A program made the translations under genes and the position numbers. The notes beneath the pieces are model-generated. The model made no database searches. It was not told the DNA's origin and was given only the letters and a program-made list of their open reading frames with translations. From Streptomyces sp. NBC_00663 (lineage in GTDB: Bacteria > Actinomycetota > Actinomycetes > Streptomycetales > Streptomycetaceae), in contig NZ_CP109027.1 of the NCBI RefSeq assembly GCF_036226885.1, forward strand, positions 2,542,001 to 2,606,000: a DNA stretch of 64,000 nt. Reading direction: 5' to 3'. This document shows positions 26,865 to 36,154 of the stretch, piece after piece; within the stretch, counting starts at the first letter, position 1; every line of letters begins with the position of its first letter.

Positions 26865-27698
26865 TCATCCGCCGGGGCGGACCAGTCCGCTCTCGTAGGC
26901 CAGGACGACGGCCTGGATCCGGTCGCGGATGTGCAGTTTGGCGAGGATGCGGGCCACGTGGGTCTTGACCGTGGTCTCGCCGAGGAACAACTTCCCGGCG
27001 ATCTCCGCGTTGTTCAGCCCGCGACCGACCAAACCCAGCACCTCACGCTCACGGTCGGTCAGTACATCGAGGCGTGCATCGGCAACCGGAGCGACGACGC
27101 CCGTGACATACCGGTCGATCAGCCGCCGCGTCACCGACGGGGACACCATCGTGTCGCCGCGCAGCACGCCACGTACCGCGACGAGCATCTCGGCGGCCGG
27201 AGCGTCCTTGACGAGGAAGCCACTCGCTCCCGCACGGAGCGCCGCGTAGGCGTACTCGTCGCGGTCGCAGGCGGTGAGGACAAGCACCCGCGTCTCGGGC
27301 AGTGCGGCACGCACTTTGGCGGTGGCCGAGATGCCGTCCAGGCGCGGCAGCCGCGCCTCCATGAGGACGAGGTCCGGACGCAGCGTGAGTGCCTGGGCCA
27401 CGGCCGTCTCGCCGTCCCCGGCCTCGCCGACGACCGTCAGGTCCGTCTGGCTCCCCACCACCATGCGCAATCCGGCCCGCATCAACTCCTGGGCGTCGCA
27501 GATCAGTACGCCGATCTCCGCCGTGGTGCCCCCGCCCTCCGAGCGTGCGCCGGTCAGCCCGTGCCCGGACGGCGTCTGGTCGGCGTTGCGTGCACCGGTG
27601 TGGACGGCGGCGCCACGGCTGAACGGCTCAACAGCGAGTGCCCAGCCAAGGTCCCGGTCTGTTCCGCTGACGAGGACGGTACTGGCGGACATGCCCAT
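26865..27698 (-). CDS. NarL/LuxR-type response regulator fused to a short SDR N-terminus, atypical receiver
   Basis: 277 aa. Residues 1-40 (STVLVSGTDRDLGWALAVEP, then RGAAVHTGARNADQ) look like the first beta-alpha-beta unit of a short-chain dehydrogenase, not a regulator. A receiver domain follows from about residue 62 and a LuxR helix-turn-helix at the end (LTDREREVLGLVGRGLNNAE). The phosphoacceptor position reads LMEARLPRLDG, so the usual Asp is Glu114; the acidic pair reads CDAQ rather than DDQ, while Lys of VKDAP is kept. ATG 27698 has a good AGGAGGA site, so the fusion would be translated. No kinase gene is adjacent. Confidence 0.82.
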   Translation of the reverse strand: MGMSASTVLVSGTDRDLGWALAVEPFSRGAAVHTGARNADQTPSGHGLTGARSEGGGTTAEIGVLICDAQELMRAGLRMVVGSQTDLTVVGEAGDGETAVAQALTLRPDLVLMEARLPRLDGISATAKVRAALPETRVLVLTACDRDEYAYAALRAGASGFLVKDAPAAEMLVAVRGVLRGDTMVSPSVTRRLIDRYVTGVVAPVADARLDVLTDREREVLGLVGRGLNNAEIAGKLFLGETTVKTHVARILAKLHIRDRIQAVVLAYESGLVRPGG

Positions 27699-27827
27699 GA
27701 AATCCTCCTGGCGAACGGGGTAACGCGGTCAACGGGGTCCGGGTGAATGAGAAGTCGCACGCTGATCTCACCGAAAGGCTTGTCGATGCTCTGTGCCCAC
27801 GGGTGGGCCGGCCACAGGCGCGGTAGG

Positions 27828-29006
27828 TCAGATGTTCCTGTCAGCGACCTGGGGGCCTGATGGGATCGGCCTCGCACGCGCGTCACCGGCCGGACGGCGT
27901 GCTTCGAACACGGCCAGTGCGACGACGATCGCGGCGGCGACGACCGCCGCCAGGTACGCCGGGGCCATGGGCGTGACCGTGCCTGCGACGATCAGAGCGA
28001 ACAGCGCGAGCAGCCGTGACGAGAGCAGGTCGTCGAACAGGGTTGCCCCGTGCCACACCTGTGGGACGAGGTAGAGGGCCGGCCCGCCGAAGAGCAGCAG
28101 GTTGGTGACGATGCCTGCGTGGTCGACGGGGTGGACGATGACACGTTCGTCGGCCACGGCGGCGGCGATCAACCCGGCGACCGTGGCCATGAGGCTGATG
28201 ACGCCGGTGCGCCCGGCGCGCATGGGGTCCTCGGTCCGCTGGAAATGGCGCACGACGCGCTCGGAACGGCTGAAGTACAGCCAGAACAGCGCGACCGTGC
28301 CGGTGAGCGCGACACTGCCGGTGAGCAGGGTCATCGGCTCGTACGGTGCCGCCGTGAGCGCCGTGCCGGTGGTCATGACCGTCTCACCCAACGCGATGAT
28401 CACGAACAGGCGGCCGCGTTCCAGCAGGTGCCCGCCGGCGAAGGTGACCTGCCGGGACTCCAGCCTGCGGCCGGGCAGCGGGTGCGCCGTCCACGTGCCC
28501 GCCAACTCGATCAGCAGCGCCGCGGCCCACCACGCCAGCCGCGCGCCGCCGGTGACCGCCGCGCCGGTCAGCCACAGGGGTGCGGCCGCCACGAACCAGA
28601 CCAGAACACGGCGGAAGTGCTCCTGGTTGACCGCATCGAGGCCGACGGTCAGCAGCCATACCGTCCGGCCGATGTGGATCAGCAGGAAGGTGGCGGCGAA
28701 GAGCCACCCGGCGTCGCTGAAGGCTCGCGGGATCGCGGCGTTCATGAACAGCCCGGCGAGCATGACCGCCAGCAGCATCCGGCGGGTCCGCGGGTCCTCG
28801 GCCGGGACGAGGGTGACCGCCCAGGTGGTGTACGCCCACGCCGCGTAGACGGCGAGGTAGAGCACGAGGGTCTGGGCGGCGCCGGTCCACGTCGGGTGGG
28901 CCAGCAGCTGATGCGACAACTGGCCGATCGCGAAGACGTAGACCAGGTCGAAGAACAGTTCCAGCGGCGTGACCTCCCGGCGCGCCGGATCGCTGGTCGA
29001 CTCCAC
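27828..29006 (-). CDS. LtrA-family (low temperature requirement A) membrane protein
   Basis: 392 aa polytopic protein with roughly ten hydrophobic helices. The family hallmark is at the N-terminus: EVTPLELFFDLVYVFAIGQL. Further conserved pieces are GGHLLERGRLFVIIALGETV and LFWLYF. LtrA was named from a Listeria low-temperature phenotype; its biochemical role is unknown. The ATG is 61 bp after the stop of the hydrolase gene on the same strand, so it may be the last gene of the SDR-hydrolase-LtrA unit. Confidence 0.88.
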   Translation of the reverse strand: MESTSDPARREVTPLELFFDLVYVFAIGQLSHQLLAHPTWTGAAQTLVLYLAVYAAWAYTTWAVTLVPAEDPRTRRMLLAVMLAGLFMNAAIPRAFSDAGWLFAATFLLIHIGRTVWLLTVGLDAVNQEHFRRVLVWFVAAAPLWLTGAAVTGGARLAWWAAALLIELAGTWTAHPLPGRRLESRQVTFAGGHLLERGRLFVIIALGETVMTTGTALTAAPYEPMTLLTGSVALTGTVALFWLYFSRSERVVRHFQRTEDPMRAGRTGVISLMATVAGLIAAAVADERVIVHPVDHAGIVTNLLLFGGPALYLVPQVWHGATLFDDLLSSRLLALFALIVAGTVTPMAPAYLAAVVAAAIVVALAVFEARRPAGDARARPIPSGPQVADRNI

Positions 29007-29067
29007 GATGGGTCTCCTCGTTCGGGGAGGCGTTCCGACTCCCGTGTTGTCGGGCTTCGTTGAGTGG

Positions 29068-29919
29068 TCAGTCGGCGAGGAAGGCCGTCACCTGGGCGGC
29101 GAAGTCCTTCGCGTGCTGGAAGAGGAAGGCGTGGCCGGCGTCGCTGTAGGCGACGAGGGTGGCGTCGGTGAGGTGCTGGACGGCGGTGTAGGAGGCCAGG
29201 GGGGTGATCATCGCGTCCTGCATGCCGGTGGCGTAGAGAACGGGCTGGTCGATGCTCGCCAGGTCCGCCCGCACCTGCTCGAAGGGGATCGCCGCATCCT
29301 TCGCGATCGCGGTGATCTGGCCCATGGCCGCCACCTCGGATACGTCGGGAAGCCCCGTGGCCAGCCGGGTGGCCACCCTGGCGAGGTGCGCGTGCCCGGC
29401 GGCGCGCCCGGTGTCCGTCTCGGGGAAGAACAGGTAGACCCAGTCGTCCCCGGTGAGCTCGGGCTTGGTCATGGTGGCCCGTATCTTGGGGTTCGGGTCG
29501 GGTGCGCCGGGCACTGTTCCGCCGGGGTTGGCGGCCGCGACGACCAGCTTGCGGACCAGGCCGGGCCGGGTGCGGGCGATGTGCTGGGCGACGGTGCCGC
29601 CCAGCGTCCAGCCGAGCAGGTCGACCTGCGTCAGGCCGAGGGCTTCGATGAACTCGACGGCGCCGTCGGCGAGTCCCTCGACGGAGTCGGCCGGGGTACC
29701 GGTGGTGTAGCCGGTGCCGAGGTAGTCGAACACGATCACGTCGTGGTCAGCGGCCAGGTGGTCGAGCAGCTCCGGGTCCCACCAGTCGAGGGTGCCCCGG
29801 ACCCGGTTCAGCAGGACCAGCGGGGTGCCGCCGCGCGGGCCGAGGCGCCGGTAGGTGAAAGTCGCGGAGGGGCCCTCGACGGTGCGGTTCTCGGCCGCGT
29901 CTGCCAGGTAGTCGCTCAT
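29068..29919 (-). CDS. Alpha/beta hydrolase with Thr at the nucleophile position
   Basis: 283 aa, cytoplasmic. ATG 29919 has GGAAAG upstream; the longer frame is not coding-like. The fold is clear (LVLLNRVRGTLDWWDPELLD, then VIVFDYLGTGYTTG) and the C-terminal His (SDAGHAFLFQH) is present. The nucleophile elbow reads LLGWTLGGTV: residue 105, encoded by ACG, is Thr instead of Ser. Either a threonine nucleophile, a non-catalytic protein, or a recent loss mutation (TCG to ACG is a single change). It follows the SDR with a 34-bp gap and is a likely paralogue of the secreted hydrolase at 25503. Confidence 0.86.
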   Translation of the reverse strand: MSDYLADAAENRTVEGPSATFTYRRLGPRGGTPLVLLNRVRGTLDWWDPELLDHLAADHDVIVFDYLGTGYTTGTPADSVEGLADGAVEFIEALGLTQVDLLGWTLGGTVAQHIARTRPGLVRKLVVAAANPGGTVPGAPDPNPKIRATMTKPELTGDDWVYLFFPETDTGRAAGHAHLARVATRLATGLPDVSEVAAMGQITAIAKDAAIPFEQVRADLASIDQPVLYATGMQDAMITPLASYTAVQHLTDATLVAYSDAGHAFLFQHAKDFAAQVTAFLAD

Positions 29920-29953
29920 GACGAACTTCGCTTTCCGTTGCGGGGATTGGGCG

Positions 29954-30772
29954 TCAGGCGGCGGGCAGACGATTGAGCTTGCGCAGCTGCTGGTCGAACA
30001 CGCGGGACGGGACCATACGGCGCATCGTGCGAACGCGGCCGGTGAGGGCGCCAGCGGTGTAGCGCAGCTTGGGCTTGGCATCGGTGGCCGCCGCGACGAT
30101 CTCCTTGGCGACGACGGAGGGGTCGTCGCCGTCCTTGACCGCCTGGGCCATGTACTCCTCGAAGACGTGCCGCTGGGGTGCGTAGACGTCCAGGGGCTGG
30201 TCGGGGCGGACGCTGGCCGCGTCGAAGGCGGTGTTGGTCCAGGCCGGTTCGACGAGCAGGACCCGCACCCCGTACTCGCGGACCTCGTGGTCGACGGACT
30301 CGGAGTAGCCCTCGACGGCGTGCTTGGAAGCGGCGTAGACGGCCATGTAGGGCTGCGGCATGAAGCCGACGATGGACGAGATGTTGATGACGCGTCCGCT
30401 GCGCGCCGCGCGCATGTGGGGCAGGACGGCGTTCGTCATGCGGATGACGCCGAAGACGTTGATGTCGAACAGACCCTGCGCCTGCGCGGCGGAGCTCTCC
30501 TCGGCGGCGCCCGCCGAGCCGATGCCGGCGTTGTTGACCAGGACGTCGATACGCCCGAACTTCTCGATCACCTCACCGACCGCCGCGGTCACCGAGGCGT
30601 CGCTTGTGACGTCGAGGTCGAGGAAGGTCACGCCCGTGAGCGGGGTGACGTGCACGGTGTCGCGGCTGGTGCCGACCACCTCGTAGCCCGCCGCCACCAG
30701 CGCGAGGGCGGCCGCTTTTCCGATACCGGAGGACGCACCCGTCACGAGGGCTACCGGCTGTGTTGTCGCCAT
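29954..30772 (-). CDS. Short-chain dehydrogenase/reductase (SDR)
   Basis: 272 aa. ATG 30772 follows AGGAG. Classical SDR motifs: TGASSGIGKA near 10-20, LVNNAGIGSAG near 85, catalytic Ser in NISSIVGFMPQ and YAASK (Tyr-x3-Lys) near 150. NADP preference is suggested by the basic SRD after beta-2. It is the first gene of an apparent operon with the hydrolase and the LtrA-like protein. The upstream region is AT-rich and carries the 17-bp motif shared with the TetR gene region at 20.1 kb. Confidence 0.92.
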   Translation of the reverse strand: MATTQPVALVTGASSGIGKAAALALVAAGYEVVGTSRDTVHVTPLTGVTFLDLDVTSDASVTAAVGEVIEKFGRIDVLVNNAGIGSAGAAEESSAAQAQGLFDINVFGVIRMTNAVLPHMRAARSGRVINISSIVGFMPQPYMAVYAASKHAVEGYSESVDHEVREYGVRVLLVEPAWTNTAFDAASVRPDQPLDVYAPQRHVFEEYMAQAVKDGDDPSVVAKEIVAAATDAKPKLRYTAGALTGRVRTMRRMVPSRVFDQQLRKLNRLPAA

Positions 30773-30813
30773 CTTGGACTCCTGATTCGAGCATCGGGAC
30801 GACTCCCCGATCG

Positions 30814-30830
30814 GTTTCATCAATGTATCA
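30814..30830 (-). promoter_or_regulatory. TGATAC-N5-TGAAAC motif, copy B
   Basis: Read on the minus strand, TGATACATTGATGAAAC lies 42 bp upstream of the SDR start. It has the same two hexamers and 5-bp spacer as the site upstream of the TetR gene. The nearby ATCAATTAATG (30859-30869) also recurs there in reverse orientation. Confidence 0.45.
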
Positions 30831-31008
30831 GCTTTAAAGTAAAGAGCAACACAAGAGCATCAATTAATGATGAATCCGTAGCGCCCATGCATCCTTTACG
30901 GAGAGCGAGGCGGGAGGCGTCCAAGTGGGTCCTCGCCGGGTCGACGGGGCTGCCCTGCAGCCGTACACCGGCGGTGAACATCCGCAGCGTCGAGCAGGAC
31001 GCGGCAGG

Positions 31009-31419
31009 CTAACGGCCGTGCGAGCAGCCGATCAGGGTCGTCCGGGCCACACCAAGAGCACGAGGACGGTCCAGGCGGGCTGTGTCGGTGTTGCGGTGCA
31101 CGCCGAGTGGCAGCGGACGCCGTGTCGACATCCAGGAGACCGCGAGCGTCCGTAGCAGTGTTCGATCGCGGTCGGCGTCCAGTGGAGGTGGGAGCAGCAT
31201 TTCGGCCGGCGTACCGGGCACTGCCACACTCGCGGCGGCGCACACGCGGGTGAACGGCCGCTCGAGGCCGGCGAAGCCGGCTCCAGGAGCGGCGATACAA
31301 AAGCGACTGCGGCAGGTGTCGCAGACGACCTTGCGTCATCCTTCTGTTCGGGCATCGCGGGTGCGCATGCGGCAGGGTGCGCCGCAGTACTCACAGACGT
31401 GGTCTGCAACTGCCTCATG
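31009..31419 (-). pseudogene. Zinc-ribbon-like reading frame interrupted by TGA
   Basis: One minus-strand frame gives HEAVADHVCEYCGAPCRM, then a TGA at 31335-31337, then RKVVCDTCRSRFCIAAPG and about 85 further residues to a stop at 31009. Two CxxC pairs 22 residues apart look like a zinc ribbon, and the TGA lies where a Trp codon (TGG) would fit. No start codon lies between an upstream stop at 31420 and the first Cys pair. It could be a dead gene or chance; it is divergent from the nuclease-like gene. Confidence 0.3.
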
Positions 31420-31476
31420 TCAGTGGGGTACTGGACACTGGTTGTGCGTGCGGCTGTGAGACCCAGGGGGAACGAC

Positions 31477-34400
31477 GTGAGTAACGATGCCGTCCAGCTC
31501 GAGAAGCGTATCCGCTTCGCTTTGAGCACCCTCGGCGAGAGCAACAGCCACCACGAGTTCGAGGCCCTGTGCCTGGGCCTGGCCCGCCGTCGGATCGCCA
31601 GCAATCTGCTGCCCGCGACCGGCCCCGTCAGCAGTGGCGGGGACCAGGGCCGGGACGCCGAAAGCCACTGGAGCAACATTCCCCGGGAGCTGCCCGGCAC
31701 GTCCCTGTTCGCGTCGCTGGCCTCCACCCAGCGGGTGGTGATGGCCTGCACCATCCAGGCCGCCGACATCCCCGGCAAGATCCGAAGAGACCTGGCATCG
31801 ATCTGCGGGCAGGGCACCCCCGTTGACCGCGTCATCTACTTCACGGTGACTGCGTGCCCACCAGGAAGCGGCACGACCTGATCGACGAAGCCACCCGGGC
31901 GCACCAGGTCGAACTGGAGATCTGGGACGCGGCCGCCCTCGCCCTCCACCTCGCCGACTACGACCTGTTCTACCTCGCCGTCCAGTACCTCCACCTGCCC
32001 TCCGACCTCACACCACCGCGCCCGGACGGAGCCGGTGAACTTCCCGACTGGTATGTCGAAGCCCGCCGGCGATGGCAGGCCAACGACGAGCCAGCCCGCA
32101 CCCTGGGCGACCTCGTGGACCTGCGGGGCCCGCTGCGCCACGCCACCTTCCACGAGGAGGCCCGGGCCGATCTGCCGGAATGGATCGGCCACACACGTGC
32201 CCTGCTGACCGCCGCAGCGGGAGAGCACACCGCCCTGCGGGCCCGCTACGAGATTGTCGTGGCCACCCTGCGCGGTCTTGGCGACATGCGCCCCACGGAC
32301 CAATTGGCCCGCGACTTCTTCGACACGGTCACCGTCAACGACACCCTCACCGACCCCGGAATTCTCGAGGACGCCGTTGTGCTCCTCGGATACGGATTCG
32401 GGGCGTTGGTGCGCCGCCTCACCGCGCTGACCGTAGAGGACCTGTGCAGCTGGCAGCACCTGCTGGCAGACAAGATCGACCGCCTGCTGGCTGCAGAGCC
32501 GCCCCCCAACGCCATGGCCCATCTCCTGGCCATGCGGGCTCGCCTGGCCCTGCATGCCGACATGACGACCGCTGACCTCGAATCCGTGCCCGAGGACCTG
32601 CCGACCGTCGCAGAGGTCACCGCATCGGTCCGCGAAGCGGTAGAAGCCGGCGAGCCAATCCCTGCCTTGCACTCGGAGCCGCCGCTCACGGACCTCGACA
32701 CCGGCATGCGTATCCTTCTCCGGCTGGGCCACCACCTGGACAACGCGCCGCTGTTCCCCATCGAGCACACTGCCGACCTCTTCGACTACCTCACCCCTCT
32801 ACTGGTGGGCCACCCCCTGTACCGGGAGGTCCGTGACCTACTCGATCAGGCCACCGACCGGGTAACTGGCCAGAGTGCACGCGGCGAACGCGCACAGTCA
32901 CGGGGCCACGCTTTGATCAAGAGCGGCCGCATCCCGCAAGCGCTCCAGGAGATCCACGAAGCCAAGGCCAACTGGCTGCGGGGCGACACCCTCGAGGGCG
33001 GCCTGATCATGCTGCTGCTGTGCGCGCGCCTCTACAGCGAACTCGGCCTGCCCATCGCTGCCAAGCAGTACGCGCTCGCAGCAGCCACCGCCGCGAAGTC
33101 CTCACTCGCCCTGGAGCTCAACCGCTTCGTCCCCCGCGGGATCATCCTCGCCGCCCAGTACGACCGCCAAGCCGGAAACTGGATCACCGCCACCCGCCTG
33201 TTCTGCATCGGCCTCATGGCGCAGAACGCCTACTGCGACGAGCCGTACCACAACGAACGCTATCCCTATGTCTGGGACATGATGGGCAATCAGGCGCTCA
33301 CCCTGCGCGTAGCCGACGCGGTGAGACCCGGCGTCGTCCCCCTGCTCCGCACGATCACCGCCCCGGCGGGCATCGACACCATCATCGACGAGATGCTCGC
33401 CACGACCGCCGACGTCCCCACGGCATCCGGAGAGGCGTACGCCGAGGAGGCCGATGCACACGGTGTGGGACGGCCCTTCAGTGACGCCGGTCCCACACGC
33501 TGCTACGCCTGGAACGCGCTCGGCGTCGACTGGGAGATCACCTGCCCGAACGACCGGCTCTCGGTGCTGGCCGCGGAACGCTACACGGCAGCACTTCAGG
33601 TGTTCCTCGGTGAACTCGCCGTAGCAGACCCGCTGTTCCTGCCCGGACGCCTGAGCGTCGAGATTCGCGCAGACGCCACCCTGCCCCACGACCTACCCGC
33701 TGTCTGCGACCAGAGCACCGACCGTGACACCAACCGATGGAGGCTGCGCCTGCCCACAACCGCCCCCGCAGACCTGGAAACAGAACCGTCCCGCCTGCTC
33801 ACTGCCCTGGTCAAGGTGGTGCTCTCGCAGTCGCTTCTCTCCGACGAGGCATTCATGAACCTCGTCGAGCAGGCGCTCGCCGACGGCCTCTGGCACAAGC
33901 TCTTCGTCGGCCGCCCCTACGACGAACTGGCCGACTTCCTGAGAGCCGACGACTACAAGACGATGGCCGTGCTCGCCGACCCAGCCGTCGGAGCAAGTAC
34001 GCCGCGCAGCCCGGCGAAATCGGCTGCTCTGCCGGCCCGGACCGGGCCCGGACCCGGCTACGAGCACGAGACAGCCCTCAACACCGTCCGCAACCGCTAT
34101 GCAAACCTGCTCCCCATCGTCCGCTACACCCTTCCCCGCCTGGCCGCAGACCCTGGCTTCCGATGTATGGCCATGCGGTTGAGGCGCGAAGGGTGGCGCG
34201 ACTGGCACCTGCTGACCGCCATCGCCAACGCGATCGGAAACCATCGCGCCCACGAGCAGGGCCTGCGCCCCTCCCCGGGCGATTCCCCAGAACACCTGGC
34301 TCGCATCCTCGCCGCCATGCAGGCCCCCGAGCGGCCCGACGACCCACCTGTTCCCGCAGAGGCATTCACCGAACATGCCCTGCGCTCGCACCTCTCCGTG

Positions 34401-34565
34401 GCTGCGGTGAGCACCGCGCACGGCTTCGGCCTCTCCATCCGCCCCGGTCCGCTCGACTCTCAGGCACTGCTGTCGGTGCTTGGTGAGCGGTACGGCTACT
34501 GGACGGACGACATCGAGCACACGGACCCGTTCGGCTGGTCGATCGCGCAGGACGACACGATCTGA
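31477..34565 (+). pseudogene. Large nuclease-like/helical-repeat protein, split by one frameshift
   Basis: GTG 31477 follows AGGGGGA. The first frame (to 31881) codes for a restriction-endonuclease-like domain: HHEFEALCLGLARRRI, then GPVSSGGDQGRDAESHW, then RVVMACTIQAADIPGK, in the order E, GGDxGRD, CxIQ of PD-(D/E)xK enzymes. At about 31850 the coding signal passes to the next frame (PTRKRHDLIDEATRAHQV), consistent with one missing base, and runs 903 codons to 34565. The middle is helical and TPR-like (RGHALIKSGRIPQALQEIHE); the C-terminus is not recognised. Intact length would be about 1030 aa. The frameshift may be natural or a sequence error. No partner gene adjoins it, so any role in defence is inference. 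Confidence 0.7.
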
Positions 34566-34769
34566 CCGGCCAGTGCGTGGGCGCAGGGATCACCTTGAGA
34601 CGCTGGTGCTGTTGTTCTCCAAAGCCTAGGGGCAGGAAGCCTCGAACGGTGCTTCATGAGGCGATACCGCACGTCATCGACAGGGTTCGGAGGCCGTTCC
34701 CTTCGGACGCTCGGTCGCATGCCCCTGGGCCAGCCGTTAAGAGCTCGTGACAAGATCATGAGGGCGCCT

Positions 34770-34985
34770 TCAGCAGCCGCCTCCAGCAGATGAGGCGGCA
34801 GGCCAACGAGCGACAGAGGTGGTGGAGTTGAGCCGTTGCTCCCAGCGGACAGTATGGTGCTTGAACTGGTGGAACAGGTCGAAGGTCTGCTCCGCTACAT
34901 AGCGGAGCTTGCCCAGACACTTGATGGTCGGGGAGCCCTTGCGCGAGATCACCGGAGACCGGACGAAGCTCAGCGGCGTCTCTCT
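34770..34985 (-). mobile_element. IS5-family transposase C-terminal remnant
   Basis: The minus frame gives VISRKGSPTIKCLGKLRYVA followed by EQTFDLFHQFKHHTVRWEQRL, matching the end of IS5-type DDE transposases, including the Y-x-x-E region with the last catalytic Glu. After WEQRL the family ending (LACRLICWRRL) is found only in another frame, so it is frameshifted as well as truncated. Terminal inverted repeats were not found. Confidence 0.75.
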
Positions 34986-35008
34986 TACGGTCAGCGATGA
35001 GGAGGCCG

Positions 35009-35722
35009 ATGACGAACGATCCGCAACGCCGGGGGCGAGTGCGCCTGGCGCAGCGCAGGCCGTCGCCTCACCGCGTCCGCCCACGAAGGGGATCCGTTCG
35101 GGGTGGACTGCGACGCTTACGGCGGTTGCCGTGGACCACGATCGGGACGGGCATTGGGGCAGTGGCCGCGATCGGCGGCCTCATCTTCACCGGCGTGGCT
35201 ACCTACTACGCAGCCGTCGTCTCCAGGCAGCAGCTGGACCAGGTCAAGGAGGACCGAGAGCAGGAAAGCCGCGAGCAGGCGTCCCGCATCACCCTGTGGG
35301 CAGACCCTTACGGCAAGGAAGGCGGAGGACTGCACATCGCAAACCGGTCACCTGACGCCGCTACAGGCGCAAGTGTTGTCGTCGCGGGTAAGCGCCCGCC
35401 GAAGCCGCCATCGCATGAAGTTGCGGTTTACGTCATTGAGGGCCTGACGCTCCCGCCGTGCTCCGAACTTGCCCTGAAGGCAACGGACATCAAGACCACC
35501 CAAAGGGAAGGACACCAGTACTCCCTTGCTGACGAAGGGATGTTCGTGGACTCCCTGCTGTTCACTGACGCCTCTGGCCAGCAGTGGAGGCGAACACGCG
35601 ATCAGCTTGAAAAGATGACGCCGGCGGTGACGGTCTCTGCGGGAGGTCTCGGAAGGACTGTCGACAAGGTGCTCCCGAAGTTCAAGGTGACAGCCCTCGA
35701 CGGCGACTGCGCATACAGGTGA
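35009..35722 (+). CDS. Single-pass membrane protein of unknown function
   Basis: 237 aa, not recognised. A strongly basic Arg-rich N-terminus (about 40 residues) is followed by one membrane helix (TIGTGIGAVAAIGGLIFTGV near 45-65), a charged coiled-coil-like stretch (QQLDQVKEDREQESREQ) and a beta-rich soluble domain (SRITLWADPYGKEGGGLHIA onward) with two cysteines. ATG 35009 is preferred because AGGAGG lies just before it; an ATG four codons upstream overlaps that site. It lies next to the IS5 remnant, so its original neighbours are probably lost. Confidence 0.65.
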   Translation: MTNDPQRRGRVRLAQRRPSPHRVRPRRGSVRGGLRRLRRLPWTTIGTGIGAVAAIGGLIFTGVATYYAAVVSRQQLDQVKEDREQESREQASRITLWADPYGKEGGGLHIANRSPDAATGASVVVAGKRPPKPPSHEVAVYVIEGLTLPPCSELALKATDIKTTQREGHQYSLADEGMFVDSLLFTDASGQQWRRTRDQLEKMTPAVTVSAGGLGRTVDKVLPKFKVTALDGDCAYR

Positions 35723-36123
35723 GCTGCCAAACTTCGCTACAGCCGAAGGGCATTGCTGCGATCATCGGCCTGTTCCCGGTGTAGCTGAGCGAAGCCAGGA
35801 AAGCGTGGTCAAAGCAGCTCGGCGCCCCAGGCCCCGTCTCATGCTGCGGCCAGCCTCTACATAGCCGCCGGGGTATCTCCGCCGATGTGGAGCCAACCAC
35901 ACGATGGCGTCTGCGATGTAGCGAGGGTTCGGGGCACCTCCGCGGACACGGGCAGGAGTCAGCCTTTAACAGACCGAAACTGGACCGGCCGCATGACCCC
36001 TTCCGACGCGGCGGTGGTTCGGAGGGATACGACGTCTTCAGCACGGTCATCCTGTGGCCTGTCGTTGTGCAGGGTGCAGGTTCAAGACTCACCCTCTACC
36101 GCCAGGACAAGCCCGTTTACCAC

Positions 36124-36154
36124 GGCTTCCCCGATTACCGAAACCGGGGAAGCC
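36124..36154. terminator. Hairpin GGCTTCCCC-N13-GGGGAAGCC
   Basis: A perfect 9-bp inverted repeat. It resembles a terminator but no confident gene ends beside it. Confidence 0.45.

Noticed and set aside
30896..31339. 147-codon minus-strand frame
   Set aside because: Very Arg-rich and out of frame with the more plausible zinc-ribbon-like frame in the same place.
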